Positions 44,066 through 55,624 of a stretch of 64,000 bases of DNA are shown here, in pieces. The notes under the pieces are model-generated. The model was not told the origin of the DNA, searched no databases, and worked only from the letters and a program-made list of their open reading frames with translations. This DNA comes from Isoetes taiwanensis (taxonomy: Eukaryota; Streptophyta; Lycopodiopsida; Isoetales; Isoetaceae). Where the stretch lies: positions 3,153,279-3,217,278 of the forward strand of contig JAJEKV010000067.1 of NCBI GenBank assembly GCA_021234155.1, in the 5' to 3' direction. The translations under genes and the position numbers were made by a program. Numbering within the stretch: position 1 is the stretch's first letter; each line of letters starts with the position of its first letter.

Positions 44066-45741
44066 GCCGGTTTCTGTGCTGCTCGCCAATGCGGCCAGTG
44101 CTTTTATTCTAGGATGGAATCTTTGATCTACATAAGTGGCCCGGAGTAGAGAGGAACCTACCTCCAAAGACAAGATGGCCGGGATCACGGTGAAGGCAGC
44201 TCTGATGTCGGGTAGAATGTGGCAGTGGGAAGCGTGAGCTGCGCATACATGAGGCCGGACAATGTCGAAGGGAGACGGACGTGGCGACAAGCTGTGGTAG
44301 CACATGCCTCACGACTGCATGGGTGCCAAATCAGGGGCTCCAAGCCCGGAGTAAAGGCCTTGAGGGGACTCAAACCACCACCGAGCAGACAGCGGCCTTA
44401 TGACAAAAGCAGGTGTGGAGGACAAGGATGGCGAAAAGAGACTTGCCTCCCGAGGTGGGTGGGAGGTGCAGCGGCCGGACGGACAATACTTATTTGCAAT
44501 AACATGTGGCGGTAGAAGGGGAAAGCGTCGCGGGCTATGAGGACCTCGGTAGCGGTGAGCCGCGCCGGGCCTCTGGATGTGGCCCCGGACATAGTGGGGG
44601 AAGAATGGCGGTGTAGCCAATTCAAGTGCGGTGCCCGGAGAGTCCGGAGAAAACCGGCCAGCGAATAGTAACCGGGCAACTCATGAGGCTGCGCGCGTCA
44701 GTGACTGTGAAGGGGCGGTGGGAGATGATTTGGCGAGCGATGAGATCGCGGTCAGTAAGCGTCGGTGTGAAGAAGAGTGGAGTGCGAGGCGGCGAAGCGG
44801 ACCAGCGGCGGGGAAGGGGCTGAAGACAAGGCTGATGGGAAGTTGACCAAGCTGAAAAGGGAATTGCGGCGGTTAGCGGCCCTATAGAGTAGGACTACGA
44901 TGGGTAGATATTAGAGGAGAAACGCGGCAACATCACGAAGAGGAGGCCCGGTAAAGGCGTAGGCTGGCGAAATTGTGGCCTGCCCGGCGGAATTGAAGCG
45001 GTAGGAAGAATAAGCTGAGCAAGGTGAGGGTGCAGCGAGACCCCAGAGCGAAGCCAGTAGAAGAAGAAGGGCAACGAGGGCCGTCATAAAAAGGTAAAAT
45101 ACTCTGGAACAAGGGGAATAAGCAAGTGTTAACATCAACCAACCAAAAGAAAACCCAACACCATGGACTACTCCAAGCTATACCCAAAGCCCGGCCAACA
45201 ACTCGGCCCGATCAGAGCACTATCAAACAAAATGAGAAACAACTTTCTGATAATGAACAAACTTTCTAAAACGAGACTAAAAAGAAGGATGTGAGAAGAG
45301 ACAATATTAAGTATCAGAAAAATCACAATGCAAAGCGAATAGTGCGCGCATGGCCCGGCCGGACTTTTGCAATGCGGGAAGAAGGTGAAGGTAGTAAGGC
45401 ATGGGAGAATTACATTGAAAAGCTGCGTCTCGAACAAAAAGATTGCCAGTGGAGAGTCAGCGACTAAGCGGTGGCCACCAAGAGGCGAGGAGGGCGAGAA
45501 AACAAGTAGTGTGGCGGGCGGCAAATCTGAAGCATGATGCAAACCTGGGAACCAAGGAAGGTGGAGGAAAGTAGTAGTTATGAGCGCCCGGAGTCATAGA
45601 AAAAGCGTTAGGTGTAGATCCAATGAGGATAACAATCTTTGGTGTTGGCGGGGAGAGTTAGAAGGGCTGCTTAGCGGGTCAGCATGATGTGGCCCCCACG
45701 GCTCATCTAAGAGGGCGAAACCGAGGGGAAGGAAAAATTCA

Positions 45742-46263
45742 TCAAAGGCCGAATTTTGGAAAGATAGTCAACCACTCATTTCTCAAGCGTGGAACCCAAA
45801 GCGGCTCCAAGCCCGAATATGATCGCGATAGCGAAGGTAAGTACTGGCAGCAAAAAAATGAAGCGAGAGGATCGCGAGCAGCCATTACGTAATAAAGAAC
45901 ACATTCTGATTGTCCCCACGAGCTTCTATCACCTGAAGTCGGGGCAACATGAGAAACACCTTTCTTTGCCAAGTCTGAAAAAAGAGCAAAGTTCCATGCA
46001 GTAGAAGATTGGAAGCGGCGTCTGCCAGAAATCTCGAGAAAAAGAGAGAAGCTCGGGGAACGGGGCGTGAAAGCCCAAACACCCCATCCCTCATCCGGCA
46101 TCAAAACCAAGGTAGAGGCCCGACCACGGCGGGTGGCCACAATGGGGCTGTGGCTGACGATGAGTGCTGCCCAGGCTGGATCTCTGTTTGCAAGGGGAGA
46201 TGAAGAGTATCCCAAAGATTGACTGGCGTAGATCAAAATGGAGACCACAAGACAAGGCGACAC
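45742..46263 (-). pseudogene. RNase-H-like remnant of the DIRS-like element
   Basis: Frames on - directly downstream of the RT contain 'PDEGWGV' in a context like the 'D-AS-x-GWG' start of retroelement RNase H. The region is broken by shifts and stops. Assignment rests mainly on position. Confidence 0.4.
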
Positions 46264-46380
46264 AAAGATGACCCAGCCCGGGGATAGCTAGCGAGGGGAT
46301 TGGATAAAGCCAAGAAGCGAACTGTCAGGTGACAACTTGGGAAGACAACATACTAGAACACGAGAGAGCGGGACCGTTCC

Positions 46381-46905
46381 TTCTTGGCGGGATTCTCTGA
46401 AAGAAAGCCCTCATGGCGTCCACTATGAAACCTAAGAATATTGTGCAATGTGAGAGGCCAAGCAGGCACTTCTTCCCAAGCTAAGAGAAAACCCATTTTG
46501 TTGCAAATCAAATGGCGGATCTGTAGAACCACCTCGGGACATGTTTGGCACAAAGAATAAAATATCATCGACATAGAATTGAAAGCAAGCGGGCCTTGAC
46601 CTCGCCATAGCAAGACTAAGCTGTGTTTGGTAAAGACAAAAGGGGCTGAAAGCTAGACCAAAGGGGAGGACATTAAAGACATAGGCGGCCATCAGTAAGA
46701 GCAGAAAGTCGCGATGAGAAGGCCGGTTGTGATATGATGATAACGGTTTGGAATTCGACAAAGAGAAATGCGTTGGGTGAACCACGGATATGACAACGAC
46801 TTTCGAGGGACTCATCTCTTAGAAAGGGGATGGTCAAGAAGAGTTTAGATAAGCGTTCCAAGATGGTGGGTTGTTTGACCCCTTTTGGAAGGGGCGGCCC
46901 CAAGG
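46381..46905 (-). pseudogene. DIRS-like reverse transcriptase
   Basis: On - the frame from 46815 reads 'YVFNVLPFGLAFSPF' and then 'FQFYVDDILFFVP', with the two catalytic Asp residues near 46560-46575. In the next frames 'NKMGFLLAWEE' and 'FLGFIVDAMRAFFQRIP' follow, the pattern of the RT thumb side in DIRS-type elements, where a basic and proline segment replaces the gypsy 'FLGH' context. Upstream, 'ILERLSKLFLTIPFL' and 'PNAFLFVEFQ' fit the RT fingers. At least three frame changes occur. Confidence 0.6.
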
Positions 46906-49643
46906 GAAACGAAGAAGAAGAGGGCGGAGGTGGCCCAGGGGATCACGGCACCCGTCTTATGAGGAGATGCGACCAGCGGAAGCGAGCAAAATCACGATGG
47001 GCTGAGACAAAAACTGAGTGGTTTTGGAAGCGAGAAAACGCTCCGGCCCGGACCGTGGATGACCAAGGAAGGCGATAACCAAACTGCCATCAATTCAAGC
47101 ACATTGTGAGAGCAAATGGTACCGAAGGAAGACGCGGAAGCGATTACGAATTCTCAATGTCATCAAATTTGGGAGAACCGATGCCCAGATGAGGATATCT
47201 TCAGCCATCGACACACGATACGAAAAAGAGGCACAACTGTAAGTAACCAACCAAATAACCAAGGAAATCATATGAAACTAAAGAAGGCAAGGACCACACC
47301 CAGCGTATACATTTTGCGTTGTACTTAATCAAACTCGCCTGGGCTGCGCCCACGAGAATAAACCTACATACCTTGATGAAGCAAAAGGAAAAGTTAGTAG
47401 AAGACTAGAAAACACCTTCCAGGGCTAGCACAAACACATGCGCACAAGCCTCACCCAACAGCATACACCCCATAGGAAAATAAAACTCTAACACCACACA
47501 GCTCTCAATTGGATACCATCTAACATGCTAGAACCAAGTGAAAAATCAAACAACAGCGTGAGCTAATAAAGAAAGGGGCTGAGTCATAAGCACCCAAAAT
47601 GTGCCCAATAAATTCATATACTTAATAAACAAATTGCTTTAGCAGACACTCGGGGGGGCCGAGAAATCGAGAGGGGCACATAAACATGGTAGGTGCCGAA
47701 AAAATGGAGTCGAGGCGGCTGCGGAGGAGGGTGGGAATCGCTTGATGGCGAGGCGTTAGGAGATCCGGCATTGACAACGCCATGGGGAGACCTAATTAGA
47801 TGGCTAAACGACCTAAAAATCTGAAGAAGAGACGAAACCCAGGATCGAGATGAAGGCCCAGGATAAACGCCTTGAGAAGGAAGAAACGATGGAGAATTGA
47901 GAGGGTCACAAAGCGGTAGCCCGTCGCGTCACATTGTCGAGCTAACTTCAATTTCTGGAGATCATCCCGGCCAGAGATAGCGAGGGCCATAATTATAGGC
48001 TCTAGCGACATCATAGCCCTCGCGATCGGCCAATAATAAGAACTTCATTCTACGTAGAGTAGCCATACCTTCCTCAATAATCTGAAGGGCTCGTCTAGGG
48101 CTTTAGGAATAAAGCGCAGATCAAGCGAGCATAGGCTCAGAAATCTGACTCAGTGGCGGCACAGGAATATCTGCTGGTGAAGTGGCAAACTCCCTCTTAG
48201 GTTGGGAGCAGGGCCAGGGGCGGCGGATTCTCAGACCTCTGGCGAAGCACCTCAATCACTCATGCACGAAGCCTTGAAGTAAGTGAGGGGTAGAGGCTGC
48301 AATATACGTACCATCATGGCTGGAGAGATACTGTAGCGGTGAAGCACCGCTATGCTTCCAAGATGGAGAAGGAAGATAGAGGGTAGCCCAGTACCGGCAG
48401 GGAATGGCTCGACCCAATGGAAGGATTTCTTTGAAGCGGAAAAAGCCGGGGAGGGCGGAGCAAAGAAAAGCGGAAAGAGATTTAGCTTAGGAATGGACCC
48501 GGCTGAGCGAGAATGGGGAAGGCATGTAGCGTGAGAGGGATTAGCTGGCGGGGCCGGGTTCCGCGAGAAAGCCTGTGCGCATAGTGGGCCCATCGGATGC
48601 AATAGAGACCCCGGTGCATGCTTTCGTCCAGGTGAGGTGGGGTAGGCCGGGCAGTCTTGGTATAACCCTCTTGGCCCGTCGGTACAGTAGGAAACTGAGA
48701 TGTCTTTGGGAGAGAGCAGATCCTGCCATAATGTGAAAGATAATCTCTAGAAACAACAAGTTGCAAGCGATAGAGGCGTAGTAAAAATAAATAGATTACG
48801 AAGACATAAGGAGGGGCTGCCAAAGCAGAAGGGCGCGGTGCATGAGTTAACGAAGGTTAAGTGGAAAAGGAAAATAGAAAAAATAATAAAGACGAAACGC
48901 ATTACGACTCAAACGAATACATAGACAAGGAAAACACCGAGAAAAACATAAAATATCTGAGGTGTACTTGCATGTACATATATACATAGCATCAAAACCT
49001 CCAAAATAATGCAGTAGGTAGCAGGCTAGGATCAAAATACATAAAACCACCAATGTGCAATTTGGACCATATAAATAAATAAAAGCTGTGATCAAAAATC
49101 ATTTTAAAAAGCTATAGGATTAATGGGACCACCAGTAGAACCTTCCAAACAAACACTAACGAATATCCTAATGACAATCTAAAGGGATGTAGTCGTGGAA
49201 AAAATGCCAAAACAAGATAGTATGACAATGAGGGCAAGAGAGAATAAATTTCAATCAAAGAGATGGCGAAGAAAATTGCTATAACTGGAATACCTATGAC
49301 ACGGAACAAAGCGGAGACTGGCAGTCAATGCAACCCGAACATCCTATAAGGAACAACTTTGCGGTTTTGGGGAACTTGAAAATAGGCCTCCACCAGCTTG
49401 ACTTAGTGTAAACAAAGGTCCCAACGCCAGGGGAAGAGAAACAAATAAATATACCCATTTATGCGGCAGAGAGCAGCAAAAAACAAAAACACCTACCAGC
49501 TAACGTGAAAAAAGCTATACAGCAGCATACAGGCCAGAGGCCAAGGCGCGGAGCTACTTAACAACTATATAAAGGCAACGATCCGGATACCCCAATCACG
49601 GAACACAAAAACGCGAAAAAACCGGCAGAGGGCGAGGAAAAAC

Positions 49644-49787
49644 AATGAAAATGAGGAAAGACAAAAAGAATGCAAGGGAATTAAAGCAACGTGCAACCCC
49701 AAAGGAAAACCAATCATGAAAATGAGGAAAGGACAAAAAAGAATGCAAGGGGTAAAAATCAACATTGCACCCCCAAAGGTGCACAAA
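49644..49787 (+). repeat. 72-bp tandem duplication
   Basis: ATGAAAATGAGGAAAG.ACAAA starts at 49644 and 49716, with matching sequence on to CAACCCC/CACCCCC-AAAGG. Two copies with small indels, inside the DIRS-like block. Confidence 0.8.
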
Positions 49788-50585
49788 AATCTCGAGGAAG
49801 CCCGTGGGTATTCCGGCAAAATGAGGCAAGACCCGTTATCCCTCTCTTGAAAAGGAGAGGCGAGGCGATGGCGGCGGCAAGGCGAACTGGATGGTGGCAG
49901 CCATAGGAACTCAGGAATCAAAATACTTGAGGGGCTCAAAGGCGTGGTAAGACCGAGCAAATGGCGAGCTGAAAAAATCGAGCCATATCTGCGCTAAAAG
50001 TCCAGACCAAAAAACCGGTGGAATAGAATCGTGACATAGATAAGGAAAGACTAAAGGAGGGGCAGAGGCTTGCCAGGCAAGCAACTCACCTTTAATAAAC
50101 TGCGGATTCCGGAGGCCGATCATTGCTGGGCCGAGGGGTATATCGGCGGTACGCCATCTTGCCAATCAATGCAGCCCGGATGTAAGCCCAGGCGATTCGC
50201 CCAGCAATTTTAATGGGTAACGACAACGCCTTTGGATCAAAGCCTTAGATGGCAGCGAGGGTAAGCGGCGGGGCGTTAAAGCATACCGCGGCTCGCCAAA
50301 AGAGCAGGACAAAAACGAAGGGAAAACTAACCAATACCCCATTTAGCCGAAACCAGCAGGTTGAGGCATCCATGAGCCTAAGCGTGGCACATGGATCCAA
50401 GCAAAAAGCAGGGAGATTAACCCAACACAAACCAGCGAGGCATTACCTTGTGCGGGATCGGATGTGTGGGGCCTTGAGATGAAAACGAGGCAGCCACACC
50501 AGAAGTTCGTCTTGGCGTGGATATCCTGGATGGTGTCGGTTAAGCTAAGCGTGGATGGCCTTGGGCGATTAAGCTTTTGAAAGGT

Positions 50586-50705
50586 AGGTAGAGCTAAAAG
50601 ACAACAAGGGGCAAGCTTCGAGGAGAATGCCGATAGGCAGCAAGGGGAAAACGGTCTATAAATAGGAGAGCGTGATGCGGCGTCCCCATCCAAAGGAATA
50701 GCTTG
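50586..50705 (-). repeat. terminal direct repeat, copy at element 5' end
   Basis: Direct copy of 43951-44065 (see there). On -, TATTTATAGACCG could serve as a TATA region for transcription into the element; the word is nearly palindromic, so direction is ambiguous. Confidence 0.65.
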
Positions 50706-50719
50706 ATTGCTCATAATAG

Positions 50720-51515
50720 AGCGAAGTAGCAATAACTTGATTTGACATTGGGTATACACTTTAGAATGCTAATACACAAAAGAAAGATTTTACCAAAGCT
50801 GATTTTCATCAATATTCGCATCATCATATATGACATTCTTTTCCTGAGGATTCGATGTATATCATGTATCAATCCTTCTAAGGCAACTACAACCAAAATC
50901 CAGCACTAAAATAATATTGTAAATATATGTCGTAGGAACTAAAGCATTATGTCTTACTATTTTCCTCTGCCATTAGTCTTATAGACAACCAATGCATAAT
51001 TTTTCAATGCTGCTTAATTCATATTGACATATTCCTATGTATTTATGCCTTAGGCCATTATTATCAACCTTATATTGATGTTTCAATCGTTGCAAGCTAA
51101 TAATATCCTGCTTATACCAACATACTCATTTTCAACTTTCTTTGTTAATTTTTTTAACCCTTGCTTAAAGCAGGGTTATTTGCTTCCATGTAGCACATCC
51201 TTTTCGAACTCATGCTTTCGGATCCTACACAAATTCCCAAACCCCATGGTACATCATTGTCATTGGGATTTATTATCAGACCTTAGTGCCAAGATCGGAT
51301 AGCCCCAAAAAATACCCCATTTTATCCATCTAGAAATTCATGGGTATGATGGTCTTTTGTGTTTAAATGTGGCACTTCCACCACCAATACCATGGTGAAC
51401 CATGTATTGTTCATCTTGTAAAAATCATCATATAATCATTTCAAATGTTTCATTTTTCAACATGTGTATTGTAGAATTCAAACATATAGCACCCTAGGCA
51501 ACCTTTACAACATAT
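50720..51515. other. AT-rich stretch, no gene recognised
   Basis: Short frames only. Nothing convincing on either strand. Confidence 0.4.
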
Positions 51516-51522
51516 GTCTCAC

Positions 51523-51762
51523 GACTATTTCTCTCACTATAATACTCGACTAGTTCTCGACTATATCTCGACTGGCCCATTTGACTATGTCTGCGACTAT
51601 ATCACCGACTATTTCTCGGCGGTCACGCCCGGCCAGCTGATTTGTCGACAATTTGTATGATGGAATATTGTGGCGAATATCGGCGATTGTTTTGACCTTC
51701 GATTCATCGAGGTTAATGCGTCGGAAGCATATCGTCCGGATAAATGGTCGATAAAACAATCG
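51523..51762 (+). repeat. second ~12-bp-pitch array (CGACTAT.TCTC) with inverted flank
   Basis: GACTA-type cores fall at 51523, 51535, 51548, 51559, 51570, 51583, 51595 and 51607, then GGCGG at 51619; spacing is 11-13 bp, mean 12. The left units are TA-rich and the right side becomes CG-rich, as in the array at 28.1 kb. Beyond it CGATTGTTTT (51684-51693) and AAAACAATCG (51753-51762) are perfect inverses. Confidence 0.7.
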
Positions 51763-51769
51763 CATGGCT

Positions 51770-53455
51770 ACATCTAACAAAACCCGGTTGGATCATCGGC
51801 GTTTTTTCGGCGTCCTAACTATCTCATTTACTCTTGTAGTGGTACATGCACCAGGAAATAGGCTTGCACATATTGAACTACCTCCACATACTTCTGCGGC
51901 TCCGGCCATGATGTTTCTGTTTTGGACCTATGAAGGGTGCATTTAAAGCTACGAGACGAATACATGGAGACGAGAATGATATCACATGAACCAAGCGGGG
52001 AGGACATGGCAACATTGGTCTCTGATCTCTTAGACAATCATTAAGCTGCGGTGAACATCAGCGAGGCTTTGCTGCCCGCGAGGCCATGGAAAATGCTTTA
52101 ACATTACGCTAGCCCGGTCCCGGCGAAGTATGATTGTTCGAAGCCGGTGAAGAAGAGAAGAGGACGAAAATATGGCGATTGGATGTGTACGAGCCTAAAT
52201 GTCCAAAAATTTGCAGGTAAGATTTTTATTAAATCCATGCTTAAAATATTGTTACAAAGTTGCTGATTTAGATTGTTCATGTGTATCACGGGTGAAAGAT
52301 TTGAAGATGCAATCCCAATGGGCTTGCATGTGCTGATGCAAGTTTGTTTGCACTATTTGTTGTTGCCACTAAAGTTGCAAATGTTGCTGGTCCAGTTCTT
52401 GCAGCTCAAATCAAGGATTCAAATGTTGCTCTGGAACAAAATTTGGTCTTTGCCAATGTTATTCCCTTCCATTATAGTAACCAATGGCCACCTTTTGCAC
52501 CTTCCCCAGCATGCAAAGGCAAGGAGGAGTATTAGATTGCCAATTGAGCTTGCAAATAGACTTATGGTGACGCTCGGATGAGATGTTAAGGGCGGGGTAG
52601 ATGAGCATAACAGAAGGATGAAGCCAACAAGATAAGGTTAAACAAAATTTGAGAAGAAGTTAGTGGGGAAGAAAAGAAAAGGCTAAGGAGAGCTGCAAAT
52701 GAAAGCAAGGATGGAGGCCAAGGCTTTGAAAGAATTTGAGAGAATAGCCAAAAAAAGAGGAAGACCATGCAAATAGAGATAGAGAGCTATTCTTTTCCAT
52801 CAAGAAGGGGAAAGGAAGCTAGGCGTGAGATATTTGGTGTTGGTAGGCCTTTTACGGGGTGTAATTGAGGCTAGGCAAAGGCAAGATAGATTAATGTTGA
52901 AAGAGGGTTAATTCAATTGAAAGCTCTTTGCTGCACAAATTAATTCACCTCTTGAACACGATCATGGTGTTCATCTTTAATTTGCTGATCCAAATGAAAT
53001 GGATAATGATCTTGGTGATCCTTGCTTGTCCCCATACACAATGATGTTCAGTGAGAGAACTTCATGGATAGCTAAGATCTGATGATATTGATAGAGAATT
53101 TGCATGCCATGCGGCTAGAAGACACCCATATCACGCTTTCGTGAAATGAAGCTTGAGGAAAAAAACAGAAGGTTTATGCCAGGCTAACTTTGGAGGTTTG
53201 CATTTGATTCTTGCGTTTAGACCAGATGCTATCATGGCGAGAGCATACTTCCAATGGAAACACTCCAACTAACGTGATGATATGAGCGGCTTTGCAGTCC
53301 GCGGTGAAGTGTGTTGTTCAGGGGAAATATCGCTTCTCATCATTATATTTTTAGATGCAATCACTATGCAGAGTCACACACTTGTAGCCGCTTTGCCCAT
53401 ACATGGTAGTAAGCATAGAGATTACTATGTAAGTTAATTATATAACTTAGATAAC
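51770..53455. other. coding-like fragments without a recognised family
   Basis: On +, 52344-52535 gives a natural-looking stretch (FALFVVATKVANVAGPVLAA), and 52560-52790 in broken frames is K/R/E-rich. Stops and shifts are dense. It could be a decayed transposase or gene remnant. Nothing can be named. Confidence 0.3.
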
Positions 53456-53459
53456 CTTA

Positions 53460-54892
53460 GGACAAGGCCAATTTCCGATGGCCTTATCCTATTGGAGCAG
53501 CGAATCTACGGCCTTATCCATTGGAGCCGCGTGGTATGACATGTGGACCCCTAACATATATAGGCCTAAACCCGCAACCCTAGGCCCTTTTTTTGGCTCC
53601 AACATCTTGAAACTTCTTACGCTTTTCGAAACTCCATTTTAGAGAGTGGATTTCTTTGTGGCATAGCCTAGCCTGATAGCCAGGCGTGTGCATGATGATC
53701 ATGGAAGCGAGCACTACTTGACCACCTTGAAGATCATGGAGACGCCAGGAGTAGGAGGGAGTTCCTCAAGAGCAGGTATTTGGATTAGAGTTCTTGGTAG
53801 ATCATCTGTAAGTTAGGACTCCAACCCTAACTGTAAGTTAGATATGTATGATTAGGTTTAGATGTTCTTCTCATTATGATTATGTCATGTGGATAAGTGA
53901 TGTTGGTTGATCATGTTTGCTCTTGTATTGGGAAGGGGGACAGAGACCTAGTAGCCATTACTTAGTAATGCTCCTAGTTAGACCCTTTAGTTCCTATAAT
54001 TATGCGGCATGTGCATAGGAACCCACCAGGCTATGGGAGCTATAGTATGACTCGGCCACTACATGCTTGGGGCTAAGTGAGATGGAGGGAGGAGGGTCCA
54101 CTGTGGCGTGGCCTTCAGGGACCCCACCGGCGGGCTGATCACTTGAGTGGGCGGGGCATGGACCGACACCTCACAGGGGCAATGGTGCTGCCACAGCACT
54201 CTCCCGAGAGTTGCTTGGTGATGGCACGGCTGCTTGTTTTGGGGGTTAAATTAGGGGAAGAATGCGTGTGGCCATGATTCTCCTAGCCCGGCGGAGTGGA
54301 ACCTCTAGACCGGGAAGGGGAGATGGAACCCTTCTGCCTCAATGGACCCGGGGAGATTCGCGGGGATGCAACCCGAGGTAATCTCAATAGGTGATGCCAT
54401 GAGATTGCTTGCTCCAGGAAGGCTAGAGTCGTGCTAGAGCGATCTAGCCCATACGCAGTGCCACCTGGGAGGCGGATGGATTGGTCAGCCCTAGCCATTG
54501 TCTATAGCTAGCCCGCCATTGTTATGACTCGGTCTGCTCTATCTTGTGGCCTGGCAGGTGATCTTCCCTCCCCATGTGTGAGCCTTGGGTAGGAGCTCTC
54601 CTGATTTATAGCATATGTTTCATCTCTATTGTATCTATGGATGCATGGATCGCTTCCCGCCGAGGTAGCTAGATGTATTATATTGCTAGTTTTGATGTTG
54701 TTATGCTTACTGGCACGTGATAGAAGGCCATAGGGAAAAGTGGCAAGACACCTTAAGTAGCCCTTTAGCACTATGGGCACCACAGGGTGCGGGATAGATG
54801 GAGGGGCCACGATGCGGTCGGCCAGTTGCAGGATGGGGATTTCTTCTGAGGTGTACTTGGTGGACGCCATATATTTTGTAGGGAGCATCACA
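53460..54892 (+). repeat. LTR of gypsy element 2 (sister family); left end uncertain
   Basis: It shares order and many words with the LTR of element 1: CCTAAACCC, TTGGGAAGGGGGACAGAGACC, TATAATTATGCGGC, GATGCAACCCGAGG, GGAGGCGGATGGA and AGCCTTGGGTAGGA. It ends GCATCACA one base before a primer site. The start is not defined; the LTR-start hairpin was not found. GGCCTTATCC-ATTGGAGC occurs twice near 53485 and 53515. Confidence 0.65.
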
Positions 54893-54893
54893 A

Positions 54894-54909
54894 TAGTATC
54901 AGAGCCATG
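54894..54909 (+). other. primer-binding site of gypsy element 2
   Basis: TAGTATCAGAGCCATG matches the plant initiator-Met tRNA complement except at its second base. Confidence 0.75.
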
Positions 54910-55620
54910 TTCTTGGTTGACCAAAAACTAGCGACCACATTCTAGCTAGGTACTTTCACGACCCGGCCTAATAGGTGTGGGATAAAAATTCACTATTGAA
55001 CCTCGAAAATAGAGGAAAATTTTTTAAGCCCTAGGTAGTGGGTTCATAAAATTAGGTCAAGTTGTTAGGCGTGGGAAAGAATAAATTCAATTAACTTTTT
55101 GAAGAGTAAGCGAGTGAAAATTATGCATGGGCATCAAATTTCACGAAATGGAGTCGAAGACTGTCCAATCCAAGACCCAGGGTGAAAAATATAGAGCAAC
55201 TCCATAATTAGCAATTCAAACTATTAGGAAAATTCGAATTTTAAGGTGTGAAATCGTGGTAACCATCAATTAATAAGTATATAGTGGGGTGAGTAATAAA
55301 AGGGAGGCTAATTGGTTGGGCTATTAATAGTAGGAGAATATTCCCTAGAGCATCTTCCTTTAAATACCATTTTGCCACCCACCCTATCTTTCCCTAAACC
55401 TCTCTCCTTTGATCTCATTAACCTTTAATCAGTTTCCTTAACCATAAGATATAGGCAAGCACCAAATACCTGACCCGGGGAAGTTCAGCCCCAGTACACA
55501 CAGCCGATGGCGGCGGCGGCCAATTCAATTGGGAAGAAAGATCTGGAATTATCTCAAAATTTGGAGGGAGGGTCAGCGAGCTCAACACCGACACCTTCTA
55601 TGCCTCTGTGACATCCCTAC
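54910..55620 (+). pseudogene. leader and gag start of gypsy element 2, truncated
   Basis: A TTTAAATA box at about 55358 is followed after about 95 bp, with no ATG between, by a segment homologous to the gag start of element 1 (ACC.TAAGATAT-GG). The ATG is broken by an inserted A. The frame then reads A-S-T-K-Y-L-T-R-G-S-S-A-P-V (55455-55496) and continues glycine-rich. Coding is lost after about 55.6 kb, where the element appears truncated. Confidence 0.5.
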
Positions 55621-55624
55621 TTCT

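Larger units (their letters stand above)
43951..50705 (-). mobile_element. DIRS-like (tyrosine-recombinase type) retroelement, decayed
   Basis: A GC-richer 6.7-kb block holds a reverse transcriptase on - (46.4-46.9 kb) followed by an RNase-H-like remnant. About 110 bp at its two ends (43951-44065 and 50586-50705) are direct repeats. The RT motifs fit DIRS-type better than copia or ordinary gypsy types. I could not identify a tyrosine recombinase in 44-45.6 kb, where it would be expected, so the order assignment is provisional. Gag-like sequence at 47-50.4 kb is not recognisable. Confidence 0.5.

Noticed and set aside
44109-45542. Several overlapping frames of 60-125 codons on both strands, considered as a tyrosine recombinase
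   Set aside because: No R-H-R-Y motif could be found; frames are shadows of GC-rich decayed sequence.
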